DNA of 64,000 bases from CAZQBY01 sp964592405 [NCBI: uncultured archaeon] (GTDB lineage Archaea > Altiarchaeota > Altiarchaeia > JAFGQM01). A model generated the notes under the pieces. The model did no database searches. It had not been told where the DNA came from and saw nothing but the letters and a program-made list of their open reading frames with translations. The stretch is taken from contig CAZQBY010000005.1 of the NCBI GenBank assembly GCA_964592405.1, forward strand, positions 24,703 to 88,702, in the 5' to 3' direction. Position numbers and translations under genes: made by a program. Positions 1-8,457 of the stretch are shown in pieces (positions within the stretch are counted from its first letter, which is position 1; the number at the start of each line of letters is the position of its first letter).

Positions 1-507
1 TTTAGGCGACCCTTTGATGCGGATCCGTTTGAGGACTTCTTTGGTAATTTTCGCAGGATGAATGAGATGGTCAATGAGCTCATGCGCAATATGTTCCGCG
101 GAGCTGATATAAGGTCCGGCAAGCCGTTTGTCTATGGATTTTCAATAAAGACCGGGCCGGATGGCAAGCCGGTTATACGGGAATTTGGTAATGTAAAACC
201 CGGTCAGATGCCAATGGTGAGTGATGCACGCGAACCGTTGGTGGATGTGATAGAGGGGGAGAAGGATATAACAGTTATAGTCGAGCTTCCGGGGGTAGAG
301 AAGAAGGACATCAATCTTGAGGTTGTTGGTGGTGCTTTGGAGATTAAGGTGGACACCCCCCAGAAGAAGTATTATAAGTCCGTCCAGCTCCCGGACGAGG
401 TGATTGAGGATACCGCAAATGCTACTTACAACAATGGGGTGTTGGAAGTCAAACTAAGGCGCAAGACAGTGAAAAAGGAAAGAGGAAAAAGAATTAAGAT
501 AAAGTGA
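1..507 (+). CDS. Hsp20/alpha-crystallin small heat-shock protein (5' truncated)
   Basis: ATP-independent holdase chaperone of the cytoplasm. The reading frame is open to the first base of the window (translation begins FRRPFDADPFEDFFGNFRRM), so the ATG at 58 is probably internal and the true start lies upstream. The alpha-crystallin domain runs from about EPLVDV to NGVLEVKL (roughly residues 60-135 counted from the ATG at 58), with the family ELPGVEKKDI stretch. The C-terminus contains an I-x-I element (RIKIK), which in this family docks neighbouring subunits in the oligomer. It ends just before cdc48, so the two may be co-transcribed, which would suit a shared protein-quality-control role. 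Confidence 0.9.
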   Translation, partial: FRRPFDADPFEDFFGNFRRMNEMVNELMRNMFRGADIRSGKPFVYGFSIKTGPDGKPVIREFGNVKPGQMPMVSDAREPLVDVIEGEKDITVIVELPGVEKKDINLEVVGGALEIKVDTPQKKYYKSVQLPDEVIEDTANATYNNGVLEVKLRRKTVKKERGKRIKIK

Positions 508-517
508 GGCGTGTGTG

Positions 518-2692
518 ATGAAACTCAAGTTAAGTGTTAGGGAAGCACCCAAGAGTGATGTGGGTAGAGGGATAGTTAGAATCAGCTCTAAAGCCATGCA
601 GAAACTTGGGGCAACAAGTGGTAGTATAGTCAGTATCAAAGGTAAAAAGGAGGCCGTTGGTGTAGTATGGCGGGATATTGAGGAGGAAGGGGCTGAGGAT
701 ATAATCCGTATGGATGGTATATTGAGGAGTAACGCGGGGGTTGGCTTGGACGAGGATGTTGAGGTTCAGGTGATAGGGGCCAAATATGCCAAAAAATTGG
801 TGCTTTCACCAACACAGGCCATCCAGTATGGTTCTGGATTTGTGGAATATGTTCATGAGCGGCTCCTGAATAAGCCTTTTGTTAAGGGAAACAAAGTTCT
901 GGTGGATGTTATGGGGACTCCGCTCATGTTTGTTGTGACATCCACTGCGCCGGGAGGGGCTGTTGTCATTTCTGAGGATACCGACGTTACAATAGCCAAG
1001 AAGGTTGCTAGTGTGAAGGAAGGTGTCCCATCCGTCAGTTATGAAGATATTGGGGGTCTAAAGGAAGAAATTGAGATTATAAGGGAGATGATAGAGGTTC
1101 CGATGAAATACCCGCAGGTGTTTAAGAAGCTGGGGATTTCTCCGCCAAAGGGAGTCCTGTTGCACGGTCCTCCGGGAACCGGTAAGACGCTTCTGGCAAA
1201 GGCTGTGGCAAATGAAACAGATGCACATTTCATATATCTGGCAGGTCCGGAGATAATGAGCAAGTGGTATGGACAATCTGAGGAAAATCTAAGAAATGTG
1301 TTCAAGGAGGCTCAGGAGAATGCACCCAGTATAATATTCATTGATGAAATAGACGCTATAGCGCCTGCCAGAGAGGAGGTAAGTGGAGAGGTGGAAAAGC
1401 GGGTGGTATCCCAATTGCTGACATTGATGGATGGTCTGGAGGCTCGGGGTGAGGTAGTGGTCATTGCTGCAACCAACCGGCCTGATGCTGTTGATCCTGC
1501 CCTGCGCAGACCCGGACGTTTTGATAGAGAGCTGCAAATAGGTATACCAAACCGTGAAGCCAGAAAAGAAATACTCCAGATACATACCCGGGGTATGCCG
1601 CTGACCGAGAATGTAGATTTGGAACATCTGGCAGACATCACGCATGGATATTCTGGTGCAGATCTTGAGGCTTTGGCCAAGGAGGCTGCAATGCATGCAC
1701 TGAGAAAGGTGATGCCTGAGATAAAGAAGCTCAAGGAAAGTGAACTGACCAAGGACCTCCTAGATAGGCTACAGGTGACTGAAAAGGATTTTGAAGAAGC
1801 CATGAAAAGGGTCGAACCTTCTGCCATGAGAGAGGTGTTGGTGGATATACCCAAGGTTACTTGGAAGGATGTCGGTGGTTTAAAGGAAGTCAAGGAAGAG
1901 CTCATTGAGAGTGTTGAGTGGCCCCTGAAGTATAGCAGGGAGTTCGCAGAGGTGGGTATAAGCCCGCCAAAAGGGATTCTTTTATATGGCCCTCCGGGAA
2001 CCGGTAAGACGCTTCTGGCAAAGGCTGTGGCAAATGAAAGTTCTGCTAATTTTATAGTAGTCAAGGGCCCGGAATTGTTGAATAAGTATGTTGGGGAGAG
2101 TGAGCGCAGTGTCCGGAAGGTGTTCAAGCGCGCACGGCAGGTGGCGCCGTCAATCATATTTTTTGATGAGATAGAGTCTTTGACCGGGACAAGGGGGGTA
2201 CTAAGTGACAGTAGTGGAGTAAAGGAAAGTGTTGTTGCCCAATTGCTGAGTGAGATTGATGGTGTCTCTGAATTGAAGGATGTTGTTCTTATAGGGGCAA
2301 CCAACCGGCCTGATTTGATAGATCCTGCCCTACTCAGGCCGGGCCGGTTTGAGAAAGTGATATATGTTCCCATGCCGGACAGAGAGGCGCGCATGGAGAT
2401 ATTCAGAGTGCACACAAAGAATGTCAGGTTGCACAAGGATGTCAAACTAGATCGTTTGGTTGGCAAGACTGAAGGTTATTCGGGGGCAGATATTGAGGCA
2501 GTTGTCAGGAAGGCTGGCATGCTGGCCATACGGGATGCTATTGGTAGGAAGGGTAAAGGAAAGGGGACTAAAGTTTCCATGAAACATTTTGAGGAGGCTT
2601 TGGAGAAAGTCAAACCCAGTGTTAGTAAGGAGGAAAGTAGCAGGTATTGGAAAGGGCGAGGAGGTGCGCCTGCTGACATAAATGTGGCTTAG
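518..2692 (+). CDS. Cdc48/VAT-type AAA+ ATPase (p97 family)
   Basis: Hexameric unfoldase/segregase that extracts and unfolds proteins, in archaea probably feeding the proteasome. An N-terminal double-psi-barrel/CDC48 domain (about 1-170) is followed by two AAA modules. Walker A GPPGTGKT occurs at about 218-225 and again at 492-499; Walker B is IIFIDEID in the first module and IIFFDEIES in the second; ATNRPD and the arginine-finger region RRPGRFD are present in both. A GTG at 515 precedes the ATG at 518 in frame; I chose ATG because TGAGG sits about 8 nt before it. Length (724 aa) is normal. The stop overlaps the convergent SepRS stop by 4 nt. Confidence 0.97.
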   Translation: MKLKLSVREAPKSDVGRGIVRISSKAMQKLGATSGSIVSIKGKKEAVGVVWRDIEEEGAEDIIRMDGILRSNAGVGLDEDVEVQVIGAKYAKKLVLSPTQAIQYGSGFVEYVHERLLNKPFVKGNKVLVDVMGTPLMFVVTSTAPGGAVVISEDTDVTIAKKVASVKEGVPSVSYEDIGGLKEEIEIIREMIEVPMKYPQVFKKLGISPPKGVLLHGPPGTGKTLLAKAVANETDAHFIYLAGPEIMSKWYGQSEENLRNVFKEAQENAPSIIFIDEIDAIAPAREEVSGEVEKRVVSQLLTLMDGLEARGEVVVIAATNRPDAVDPALRRPGRFDRELQIGIPNREARKEILQIHTRGMPLTENVDLEHLADITHGYSGADLEALAKEAAMHALRKVMPEIKKLKESELTKDLLDRLQVTEKDFEEAMKRVEPSAMREVLVDIPKVTWKDVGGLKEVKEELIESVEWPLKYSREFAEVGISPPKGILLYGPPGTGKTLLAKAVANESSANFIVVKGPELLNKYVGESERSVRKVFKRARQVAPSIIFFDEIESLTGTRGVLSDSSGVKESVVAQLLSEIDGVSELKDVVLIGATNRPDLIDPALLRPGRFEKVIYVPMPDREARMEIFRVHTKNVRLHKDVKLDRLVGKTEGYSGADIEAVVRKAGMLAIRDAIGRKGKGKGTKVSMKHFEEALEKVKPSVSKEESSRYWKGRGGAPADINVA

Positions 2693-4278
2693 TTCAATTT
2701 CGCCTCCACGGTTGTAAAAATCGGGCCTTTGAGCATTAATTCCTTCTTTTTTGATTGCAGATAGCGCATTACATGGTCGTCTATTTTTATATTCAGGTCC
2801 GGCGCCGTCTTAGCTATTTTGAACTGGTGGGAATATGATCTACCGGCTTTTGCAGCCTCTTCAATACCCGCTGCGAAATAATCGGAAATGGCGCGCAGGT
2901 AGGATATTCCGGTGTTTATCCCGTTTTTCCGTATCTCCTTCACCTTTTCGTTTTCATTGAACCCTTCTTTTGGTATGCCATAAATCCCCCCTTTGTAGAC
3001 ATATATCTCATTCATGGCGGCTGGTCCCAAAAGCCGGGTGTTGGCTTCATTTTCTAAGATCGCGACGGTCATATTCCGGCCAGCTATCTTCCCGGAAAAA
3101 ACCTCAAAGCTGCAGGGAGACGGTGCATCTGCATTCTCGGCTGCAGTTTTCTGGATGGCTTCCGAGAGTTCTCTGCCTTTTGTTGTTGTGGGGGCGCGGT
3201 CCACATGTATTGCACGCAGTATATCCTCGTCGGACAGCTCCATGGCTTGGTAAAACTGTGGAAACATTACCTCACGAACATCTGTGATGTTTTCTTTTAT
3301 CATAATTATTCTCTCTATGCCAAAGCCTGCATTGAAGGTTGGGTATTTGATATCATAGTTTGCCAAGGCTATGGGTGAGTACATGCCGATATCGGCTACC
3401 TCTATTCTCCCAGAGTTGCTTCTGGCAAAAACCTCCAATTCGCTTCCATTGGTGTAATAGGTGGAGGTTGTTTGTTTTTGTTCGTATTCAAGATCCTTGA
3501 AACCGAGAGGCCCAAGTATGCTGGCCGTTATTGCCTTCCCGGCTTCCAGCTCCATCTCTGGATCACATACGACACAGCTGGCTCCATAGTGCGCGCGCAG
3601 ATGGGTAGCATCAACCCTCTGCTCCCTCCGGAATCTCAGACCTATGGAAAAGAGTTTTATGGGGAACTCCAGTCTGTCCTGTAATGCTCTGAGTGTTGGG
3701 AACCATGCTGCAGTCATGTGACTGCGGAGAGTTGTGGTTGTCGGCTCTGCCCGCAGGTTTTTCAGTTCATCAAATAATGAGAGTATCTTGGTGGCCTGTT
3801 CTGTTTCTATGTCAAGCCTCTGTCTTATTGTTTCAACTAAATCGTCCCCCTCTATGCGACCTAGTTTATAGTCGCGGAGAACCTCCTTTAGTTTTCTGGC
3901 ATGTGTGTTGTTGAAGTTGGGGGCTACTTTTCTTATTTCCAGGATTTTTGCTTCACTTAACCCAATATCCGGGCGCGGTATGCCTGCCAGATAATAGCAA
4001 CGGTCCAGTATTGCAGGTGCCTCCGGACCATACTGTCTGTAAACTTCTTGCTCATCAATAAAGAGCGTGTTCTCAACCTCTCTAAACCCAAGCCGCAGGA
4101 AGATGGAACGGATCTTATGGACGGTATTCTGGATCGGGTGTGGTTCTGGTTTGGTTGGTTTGAGTAGTTTGGTTATGAAGGCCTTGTTTGGTTTGGGTAT
4201 CCACTTCCCGGCCTTCTTCCAAGTGCCGAAGAAATCTTTTTTGGCTTCTTCCTGAATCTTTTTGGTATTATATATCAT
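2689..4278 (-). CDS. sepS: O-phosphoseryl-tRNA(Cys) synthetase (SepRS)
   Basis: Class II synthetase that charges tRNA-Cys with O-phosphoserine; SepCysS then converts it to Cys-tRNA. The sequence matches the SepRS family throughout: the N-terminal helix with DFFGTWKKAG, the QYGPEAPAILDRCYYLAG segment, class II motif 2 around FRREQRVDATHLRAH followed by SCVV, the GSELEVFA and EVADIGMYSPIAL segments, the motif 3 region FGIERIIMI, and the tail DLNIKIDDHVM. The frame is open 37 codons further upstream to 4389, but that extension overlaps the neighbouring gene and has no family counterpart. Start ATG 4278 gives 529 aa, close to the roughly 540 of methanogen enzymes. No SepCysS gene is in the window. 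Confidence 0.95.
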   Translation of the reverse strand: MIYNTKKIQEEAKKDFFGTWKKAGKWIPKPNKAFITKLLKPTKPEPHPIQNTVHKIRSIFLRLGFREVENTLFIDEQEVYRQYGPEAPAILDRCYYLAGIPRPDIGLSEAKILEIRKVAPNFNNTHARKLKEVLRDYKLGRIEGDDLVETIRQRLDIETEQATKILSLFDELKNLRAEPTTTTLRSHMTAAWFPTLRALQDRLEFPIKLFSIGLRFRREQRVDATHLRAHYGASCVVCDPEMELEAGKAITASILGPLGFKDLEYEQKQTTSTYYTNGSELEVFARSNSGRIEVADIGMYSPIALANYDIKYPTFNAGFGIERIIMIKENITDVREVMFPQFYQAMELSDEDILRAIHVDRAPTTTKGRELSEAIQKTAAENADAPSPCSFEVFSGKIAGRNMTVAILENEANTRLLGPAAMNEIYVYKGGIYGIPKEGFNENEKVKEIRKNGINTGISYLRAISDYFAAGIEEAAKAGRSYSHQFKIAKTAPDLNIKIDDHVMRYLQSKKKELMLKGPIFTTVEAKLN

Positions 4279-4298
4279 CGTGAGGGGGGTCACTTCCG

Positions 4299-5327
4299 CT
4301 ATTTGGGTTGAGGCTCCTGTGGGGCGCCGGGATATGGGGGTGGGGGTAGGGGCACCAGCGGTCGTTCTCTTCTGGAATTCATATACCAAAAGAGTAGAAT
4401 GGCAGATATTATGGTTATGATTATCATGAGCAGGTTTCTTTCATTCAGCGCATACAGGAATGCCGCGGCTATCACAATAACAACCACCCCTTCAAAAAGC
4501 CCCCATTTGGAGCGCACCTTCTCATTTTTGGCTACTGCCCCCCTGTCCCTGCTGAATACTTCTTTGCCCTTCTTTGCAATAACATCTTTCCATTTTTTGG
4601 GGGTTTTTAGGAGTTCAATATCATCTAGTAAACGATCCATCCATGTCTTGGCCCTGAGAGGTATATCATCATAGTTGATTGGGTAACCACCACACCCATC
4701 TATCCGGACGTTGTGGGTGCGCTTTTTGATGGTAAGCCAGAAGCGGTAGACTGGGGACCATATGAGTTCAAATCCGGCAACCGAGACATTGTCTTTGTCT
4801 GCCCGCAACGCTCCAGATATCTTCTGTTTGACAAAATGTTCCAATCTTGTTTCACTGATTTTTGGTTCCACTACCTTTGCATCGCCCCCTACCTGACCCA
4901 TCTCGTCGCTTAGATCTACAAGCTCAATTGGCTCATGATCCCGAAGGTCTTGCAGGTAATCTGCCAGCGCACCGGTTACAGCATCAATAGCAACCCGCCC
5001 TCCAATTTCCTCAGAATCTATGACATTCCCATTCTCATCTCGCATAACCAGTTCACAGGTATATGTAAAGAACCAGTAGGGTTGGAACAACAGTTCCCAG
5101 CCAATAACCTCATATTTCCTCTGATTCTTCTCCTTCATGAAATCCTTTAGAATGGAATTGGCAGTATCCTGATCTACCAAGGTGGGGAGCGTCAGGCGCC
5201 TCTTGACCTTCTTTTCTTTCTTCCCCTCTCCCTGCTCTTCAGTTCCCTTCCCATCCAGTCCGAATATGCTGTCTTCCAGATCTCTCACAAGATCATCAAA
5301 GTCAGCATTTTCATCTCCCTCCGGCAT
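4299..5327 (-). CDS. Unknown two-domain membrane protein with C-terminal TM pair
   Basis: I do not recognise this 342-residue protein. It has an acidic, low-complexity N-terminus (about 1-45), a soluble region, then two adjacent hydrophobic segments near the C-terminus (about 275-292 and 300-317) and a proline-rich tail (PLPPPPYPGAP). There is no signal peptide, so the long N-terminal part is probably cytoplasmic. The soluble part appears to be an internal duplication: GWELLFQPYWFFTY near residue 77 and GFELIWSPVYRFWLTI near residue 190 occupy equivalent positions after a similar helix. It lies 20 nt upstream of sepS on the same strand, so an operon is likely, although a functional link is not evident. 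Confidence 0.75.
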   Translation of the reverse strand: MPEGDENADFDDLVRDLEDSIFGLDGKGTEEQGEGKKEKKVKRRLTLPTLVDQDTANSILKDFMKEKNQRKYEVIGWELLFQPYWFFTYTCELVMRDENGNVIDSEEIGGRVAIDAVTGALADYLQDLRDHEPIELVDLSDEMGQVGGDAKVVEPKISETRLEHFVKQKISGALRADKDNVSVAGFELIWSPVYRFWLTIKKRTHNVRIDGCGGYPINYDDIPLRAKTWMDRLLDDIELLKTPKKWKDVIAKKGKEVFSRDRGAVAKNEKVRSKWGLFEGVVVIVIAAAFLYALNERNLLMIIITIISAILLFWYMNSRRERPLVPLPPPPYPGAPQEPQPK

Positions 5328-5430
5328 AATCTAATTTAGGGGGGAGAAGTTAAAAAGCCGTTTGGGGTGTTTGGATTCGCGCTACACTACCCCCAAGCAC
5401 CACAGTAGATGTGCGCGCGCCGTTCCGGGC

Positions 5431-5808
5431 CTATTCAAACTTTCTTTTTAGTATCCTAAACCCGCCGGGAACTATAAGTATCTTTGTCTCAGAAATCCGG
5501 CCCATGTCGCCGTTTAGTTCGCTTTCGAGGTTTTTCAGGTTCCCAACGAGCTTTTTTAATGCCAGCCTGTTGGTCTGGGAAAGCGTTTCCGTGTCAAGAA
5601 TTATTACGTTTCCTTTTCTCAGCTCCCGTTCAATGTCTGCCATGACCTCTGGGGAGTTTGCGCTCAGGCTCTTGACATAGGTGTATTTGTCCTCATCAAG
5701 GAGCTCGCCCTCATGGAGGCCAATACCCTCCAGGTACTCATCTAAATCCACAACTTCATCGCTATCAGAACCCCCTTCCTCAAAACCAAGCCAGCTTTTT
5801 ATTCCCAT
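5431..5808 (-). CDS. sepF: SepF cell-division protein
   Basis: Membrane anchor of FtsZ in archaea lacking FtsA. The N-terminus MGIKSWLGFEEG is a short amphipathic membrane-targeting helix; an acidic linker follows; the SepF fold covers about residues 42-125, with YVKSLSAN, the GNVIILDTETL strand-turn and the ILIVPGGFRI C-terminal strand. An in-frame upstream ATG (5859) would add 17 residues before the amphipathic helix, so I start at 5808 (125 aa). It is transcribed away from cdc6 across a short AT-rich gap. A PRC-barrel protein resembling haloarchaeal SepF partners (CdpB) lies 2.3 kb away. Confidence 0.9.
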   Translation of the reverse strand: MGIKSWLGFEEGGSDSDEVVDLDEYLEGIGLHEGELLDEDKYTYVKSLSANSPEVMADIERELRKGNVIILDTETLSQTNRLALKKLVGNLKNLESELNGDMGRISETKILIVPGGFRILKRKFE

Positions 5809-5920
5809 TTTCGTCCCAGATTTAGTATTGTTGATTAGTCGGGGTTTGGAGAAAATCAACTTTCTCTTTTTTATCTTAGTCCACCCAAACTATACGATTT
5901 GTATCATTTATCACTAAAAC

Positions 5921-5928
5921 TATAAAAA
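5921..5928 (+). promoter_or_regulatory. TATA box of cdc6
   Basis: TATAAAAA centred about 23 nt before the ATG at 5947, with a purine-rich stretch (CTAAAAC) just upstream as a BRE candidate. The spacing places transcription start at or next to the start codon, so the mRNA is probably leaderless; no Shine-Dalgarno is present. Confidence 0.6.
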
Positions 5929-5946
5929 CGTTTTCTGGGTTCCACC

Positions 5947-7182
5947 ATGGCAAGAGAAAATCTGTTCTCCAAATACCCCACAAAATATAGGATATTCAGT
6001 AACAAGGAGGCGCTATCACCACACTTCACCCCACCAAAACTGCCCTATAGGGAAAATGAAATAAAAAGTGTCGTGAATCTGATGGCCCCAGCCCTCAGAA
6101 TGGAAAAGCCTGCCAACATTTTCATCTATGGTAAGACTGGTGTCGGGAAGACCATCGTTACACGTTTCGTCTCCTCGGAGCTTCTGGAGATGTGTAAAAA
6201 ACAGGGCGTCCCACTCTACATTAGTTATATAAACAACAAGATACACGACAGCAAATACAGGGTTTTGGTCAAATTGCTGAAGGACCTGTGGGGGGCGAAC
6301 AAAGAATACTTTGAGGAACATGGGATTCGGGTACACGATTCAGGGGCCCCGCCAACAACCATTTATGAGACTATCATAGGGTTTATTGATAATCTGGGAG
6401 CGGGGCTTATTGTGGTGCTTGATGAGGTGGATGCGGTCCGCGATCTGGACAGTCTGCTGTACACACTGACACGTGCAAACGATGATGTTAAACAAGGGTT
6501 TATAACAATAATTGGGATATCCAACAACCTCTTCTTCAAAAAGAATATTGACCCGCGGAGCAAGTCCACACTGTGCGAGGAGGAACTGGTCTTCCCACCC
6601 TACAACGCCAAACAACTGACAACAATTCTGAGAGACAGGGTAAAAATGGGGTTTAAAGAAGGTAAGGTTGATCCTTCGGCCATGCGCCTGATAGCCGCAA
6701 TAGCATCCAAAGAGGGTGGGGACGCGCGCTATGCCCTTCGCCTCCTGCGTAAGGCAGGAGAGATCGCTGAGGCCACCAATGCCCGTCTTGTGAAGGTCAG
6801 TGATGTTGAAGAGGCCCAAAAAGGAGTGGAGGAGGATATTGTTCTGGAAAGCCTAAGCACGCTCCCCGACCACCAACAGATTGTCCTCATGGCTCTGGCC
6901 AATCTGGTAGAAAACGCCCAGAAAGACCTCCGTGGTGAGAAAAGAAAACAGTTTATATCAGGAGAAGTATATGATGAGTATAAAAAGACCTGCAAACAGG
7001 TGGGTGAGAAGCCAAGAAGTATGAGGTGGGTGAGAGAGTATCTGAACGATCTGGAAATGTTGGGCTTTATCTCTATGCAGTTTACCGGGAAGGGAAGTAG
7101 GGGGCAGACAAGACTTATTGAACTGGGCGAGGACCCCACAAAGATCAAACAATATATCATCAAATCCCTGAAGCTGGGCTAA
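5947..7182 (+). CDS. cdc6: Orc1/Cdc6 replication initiator
   Basis: AAA+ origin-recognition and helicase-loading protein. Walker A GKTGVGKT is at about 62-69, Walker B LIVVLDEVD at about 154-162, sensor 1 around ITIIGISNN, and sensor 2 in GGDARYALRLLRKAGE. A C-terminal winged helix (about 300-411) supplies DNA binding. The length of 411 aa is typical. A leaderless start at 5947 is supported by the TATA box at 5921. Archaeal cdc6 genes often sit beside an origin; the 5809-5946 gap is AT-rich but I could not identify convincing origin recognition boxes. The stop interlocks with the convergent TraB gene. Confidence 0.96.
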   Translation: MARENLFSKYPTKYRIFSNKEALSPHFTPPKLPYRENEIKSVVNLMAPALRMEKPANIFIYGKTGVGKTIVTRFVSSELLEMCKKQGVPLYISYINNKIHDSKYRVLVKLLKDLWGANKEYFEEHGIRVHDSGAPPTTIYETIIGFIDNLGAGLIVVLDEVDAVRDLDSLLYTLTRANDDVKQGFITIIGISNNLFFKKNIDPRSKSTLCEEELVFPPYNAKQLTTILRDRVKMGFKEGKVDPSAMRLIAAIASKEGGDARYALRLLRKAGEIAEATNARLVKVSDVEEAQKGVEEDIVLESLSTLPDHQQIVLMALANLVENAQKDLRGEKRKQFISGEVYDEYKKTCKQVGEKPRSMRWVREYLNDLEMLGFISMQFTGKGSRGQTRLIELGEDPTKIKQYIIKSLKLG

Positions 7183-8021
7183 CATATTCTAACATCCACC
7201 CCATACGCGCGCAATATGTTGGCCATACCGGCAACATGTCCAATACCAACAACCACAACCAACCTGCTTTTCTTTTTGAGGAGAGATAGTATATTACTAC
7301 ACATGTGAACATTCCGCTCTTCAACCAAGACTTTATAAGTAGCTGGAAAGCGCCGTTTGAGTGCCTGCATTAACTGGCTGACCGCCGTTCCTTCTTCCAG
7401 TTCTTTAACCTGCGCCCCACAACCAAATAAGGGGCCCGGCCCGGCCCCAAACCTGACTAGAACCGGCCGCAACAGCAGAAATACGAGAGCAGCAACAACA
7501 TTAACCCCCAACCACATTCTCTCCCACAGGGACATGTTTTTTAACAGGCGGTTGAGGCTGATTCGAATCGGCCGGTCTATAAGCGCAACAGACACCCCCG
7601 CCTGCTGTGCAGCCTGAATGGCTGAGAGCATTTCAATACCGGGAACAACTCCAAACATCCTACCAATTTCCCACTGTAGCCACCCCATTAAACCAACCAA
7701 ACTTACCAACCCTCCTGCGCGTGGTGAATAGCGGAAGTGACCCCCCTCTTCCATTTCCTGCAGGGCAAGGAACCTTTGCCGGTCCAGCTCAACACAAACA
7801 ACATCTGGTGATACCATGTCAATAATATCCATCACCCTTCTTGCACTCTTCTGCGAGATGTGGACCGTGCCTACAAGGTATACATATTTGGCCTCATACC
7901 TTTCTCTCTTGCCCTTGTGAACCCTCCTTTTATTTGTTCCTTTAACCATTCCTGTTCCCTGCATCCCAAACCCATTACTATCACAAACAAGAAAAACTAA
8001 ACCCTCGGACACCCGAGCCAT
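7179..8021 (-). CDS. TraB/PrgY-family membrane protein
   Basis: Member of the TraB (PrgY/GumN, Tiki-like) family, proposed metal-dependent proteases; the archaeal function is unknown. Signature elements are GTVHIS (about 51-56), VCVELDRQRF, the ERN element near residue 235, and a final VVVGIGHVAG histidine segment. One clear hydrophobic stretch (about 172-190, NVVAALVFLLLRPVLV) lies in the second half, so the protein is probably membrane-bound. Conservation starts only around residue 46; starts at the internal methionines 20 or 25 are equally possible. The stop overlaps cdc6 by 4 nt. Confidence 0.8.
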   Translation of the reverse strand: MARVSEGLVFLVCDSNGFGMQGTGMVKGTNKRRVHKGKRERYEAKYVYLVGTVHISQKSARRVMDIIDMVSPDVVCVELDRQRFLALQEMEEGGHFRYSPRAGGLVSLVGLMGWLQWEIGRMFGVVPGIEMLSAIQAAQQAGVSVALIDRPIRISLNRLLKNMSLWERMWLGVNVVAALVFLLLRPVLVRFGAGPGPLFGCGAQVKELEEGTAVSQLMQALKRRFPATYKVLVEERNVHMCSNILSLLKKKSRLVVVVGIGHVAGMANILRAYGVDVRIC

Positions 8022-8071
8022 GTCTCAAAAAACATGCGTCAGACAACACTAAAGAGGCCGAATTGACAAAG

Positions 8072-8081
8072 CTTTTTATAC
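8072..8081 (+). promoter_or_regulatory. TATA box of the PRC-barrel gene
   Basis: CTTTTTATAC lies about 45 nt before the ATG at 8124, predicting a leader of around 20 nt. GGTGA just before the ATG (about 8116-8120) can serve as Shine-Dalgarno, so this gene, unlike many neighbours, appears to have a leadered mRNA. Confidence 0.5.
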
Positions 8082-8123
8082 CTTTCTTCATAAACATTAA
8101 GGAACTTAAACCTTGGGTGAAAA

Positions 8124-8411
8124 ATGAGCATCAAAATATCGGAGCTGTATGGGACCGAAATATACACAAGCAAAGCCAAACACATCGGCAAGGTCGAAGA
8201 CATAATCCTCAACCTGCAGAAGGGCGAGATAATGAGAATCACGCTCGCTCCACTAAAAAGTGGCTTCCTTTCCAAAAGCAAGGTAGAAGAGATACTCAAG
8301 GAAAACAGCATTAGCTATCAGGATGTTGAGGAGGTTGGAGACATTGTCTTGGTGAAGCCCACCGTGCGCGCCGCAACTGCAGCAGCCAAGGGCGGGGCAC
8401 ACAGACACTAA
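8124..8411 (+). CDS. PRC-barrel protein, CdpB-like
   Basis: A 95-residue protein made of one PRC-barrel domain (about 1-80: SELYGTEIYTSKAKHIGKVEDIIL and a second half ending GDIVLVKPT) with a short Ala/Gly tail ending GGAHRH. Small stand-alone archaeal PRC-barrel proteins include CdpB1 and CdpB2, which polymerise and bind SepF at the division site in haloarchaea. That is family knowledge; assigning it here is inference, supported by sepF nearby and by a second similar protein at 32722 that also ends in a His-containing tail. PRC-barrels also occur in RNA-processing and photosynthetic proteins, so the role is not certain. Confidence 0.8.
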   Translation: MSIKISELYGTEIYTSKAKHIGKVEDIILNLQKGEIMRITLAPLKSGFLSKSKVEEILKENSISYQDVEEVGDIVLVKPTVRAATAAAKGGAHRH

Positions 8412-8457
8412 CTTCCCACCCCAATTTTATAACACTCTACTGCTAAGTCTAGCCTAA

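Noticed and set aside
1312-2466. 384-codon frame antisense to cdc48
   Set aside because: Ser/Leu-rich translation with no domain, fully opposite a strongly conserved ATPase; it is a shadow of the sense codon bias.
4279-4389. N-terminal extension of SepRS to 4389
   Set aside because: It overlaps the upstream gene by 90 nt, is Pro/Thr-rich without family counterpart, and the conserved start is at 4278.
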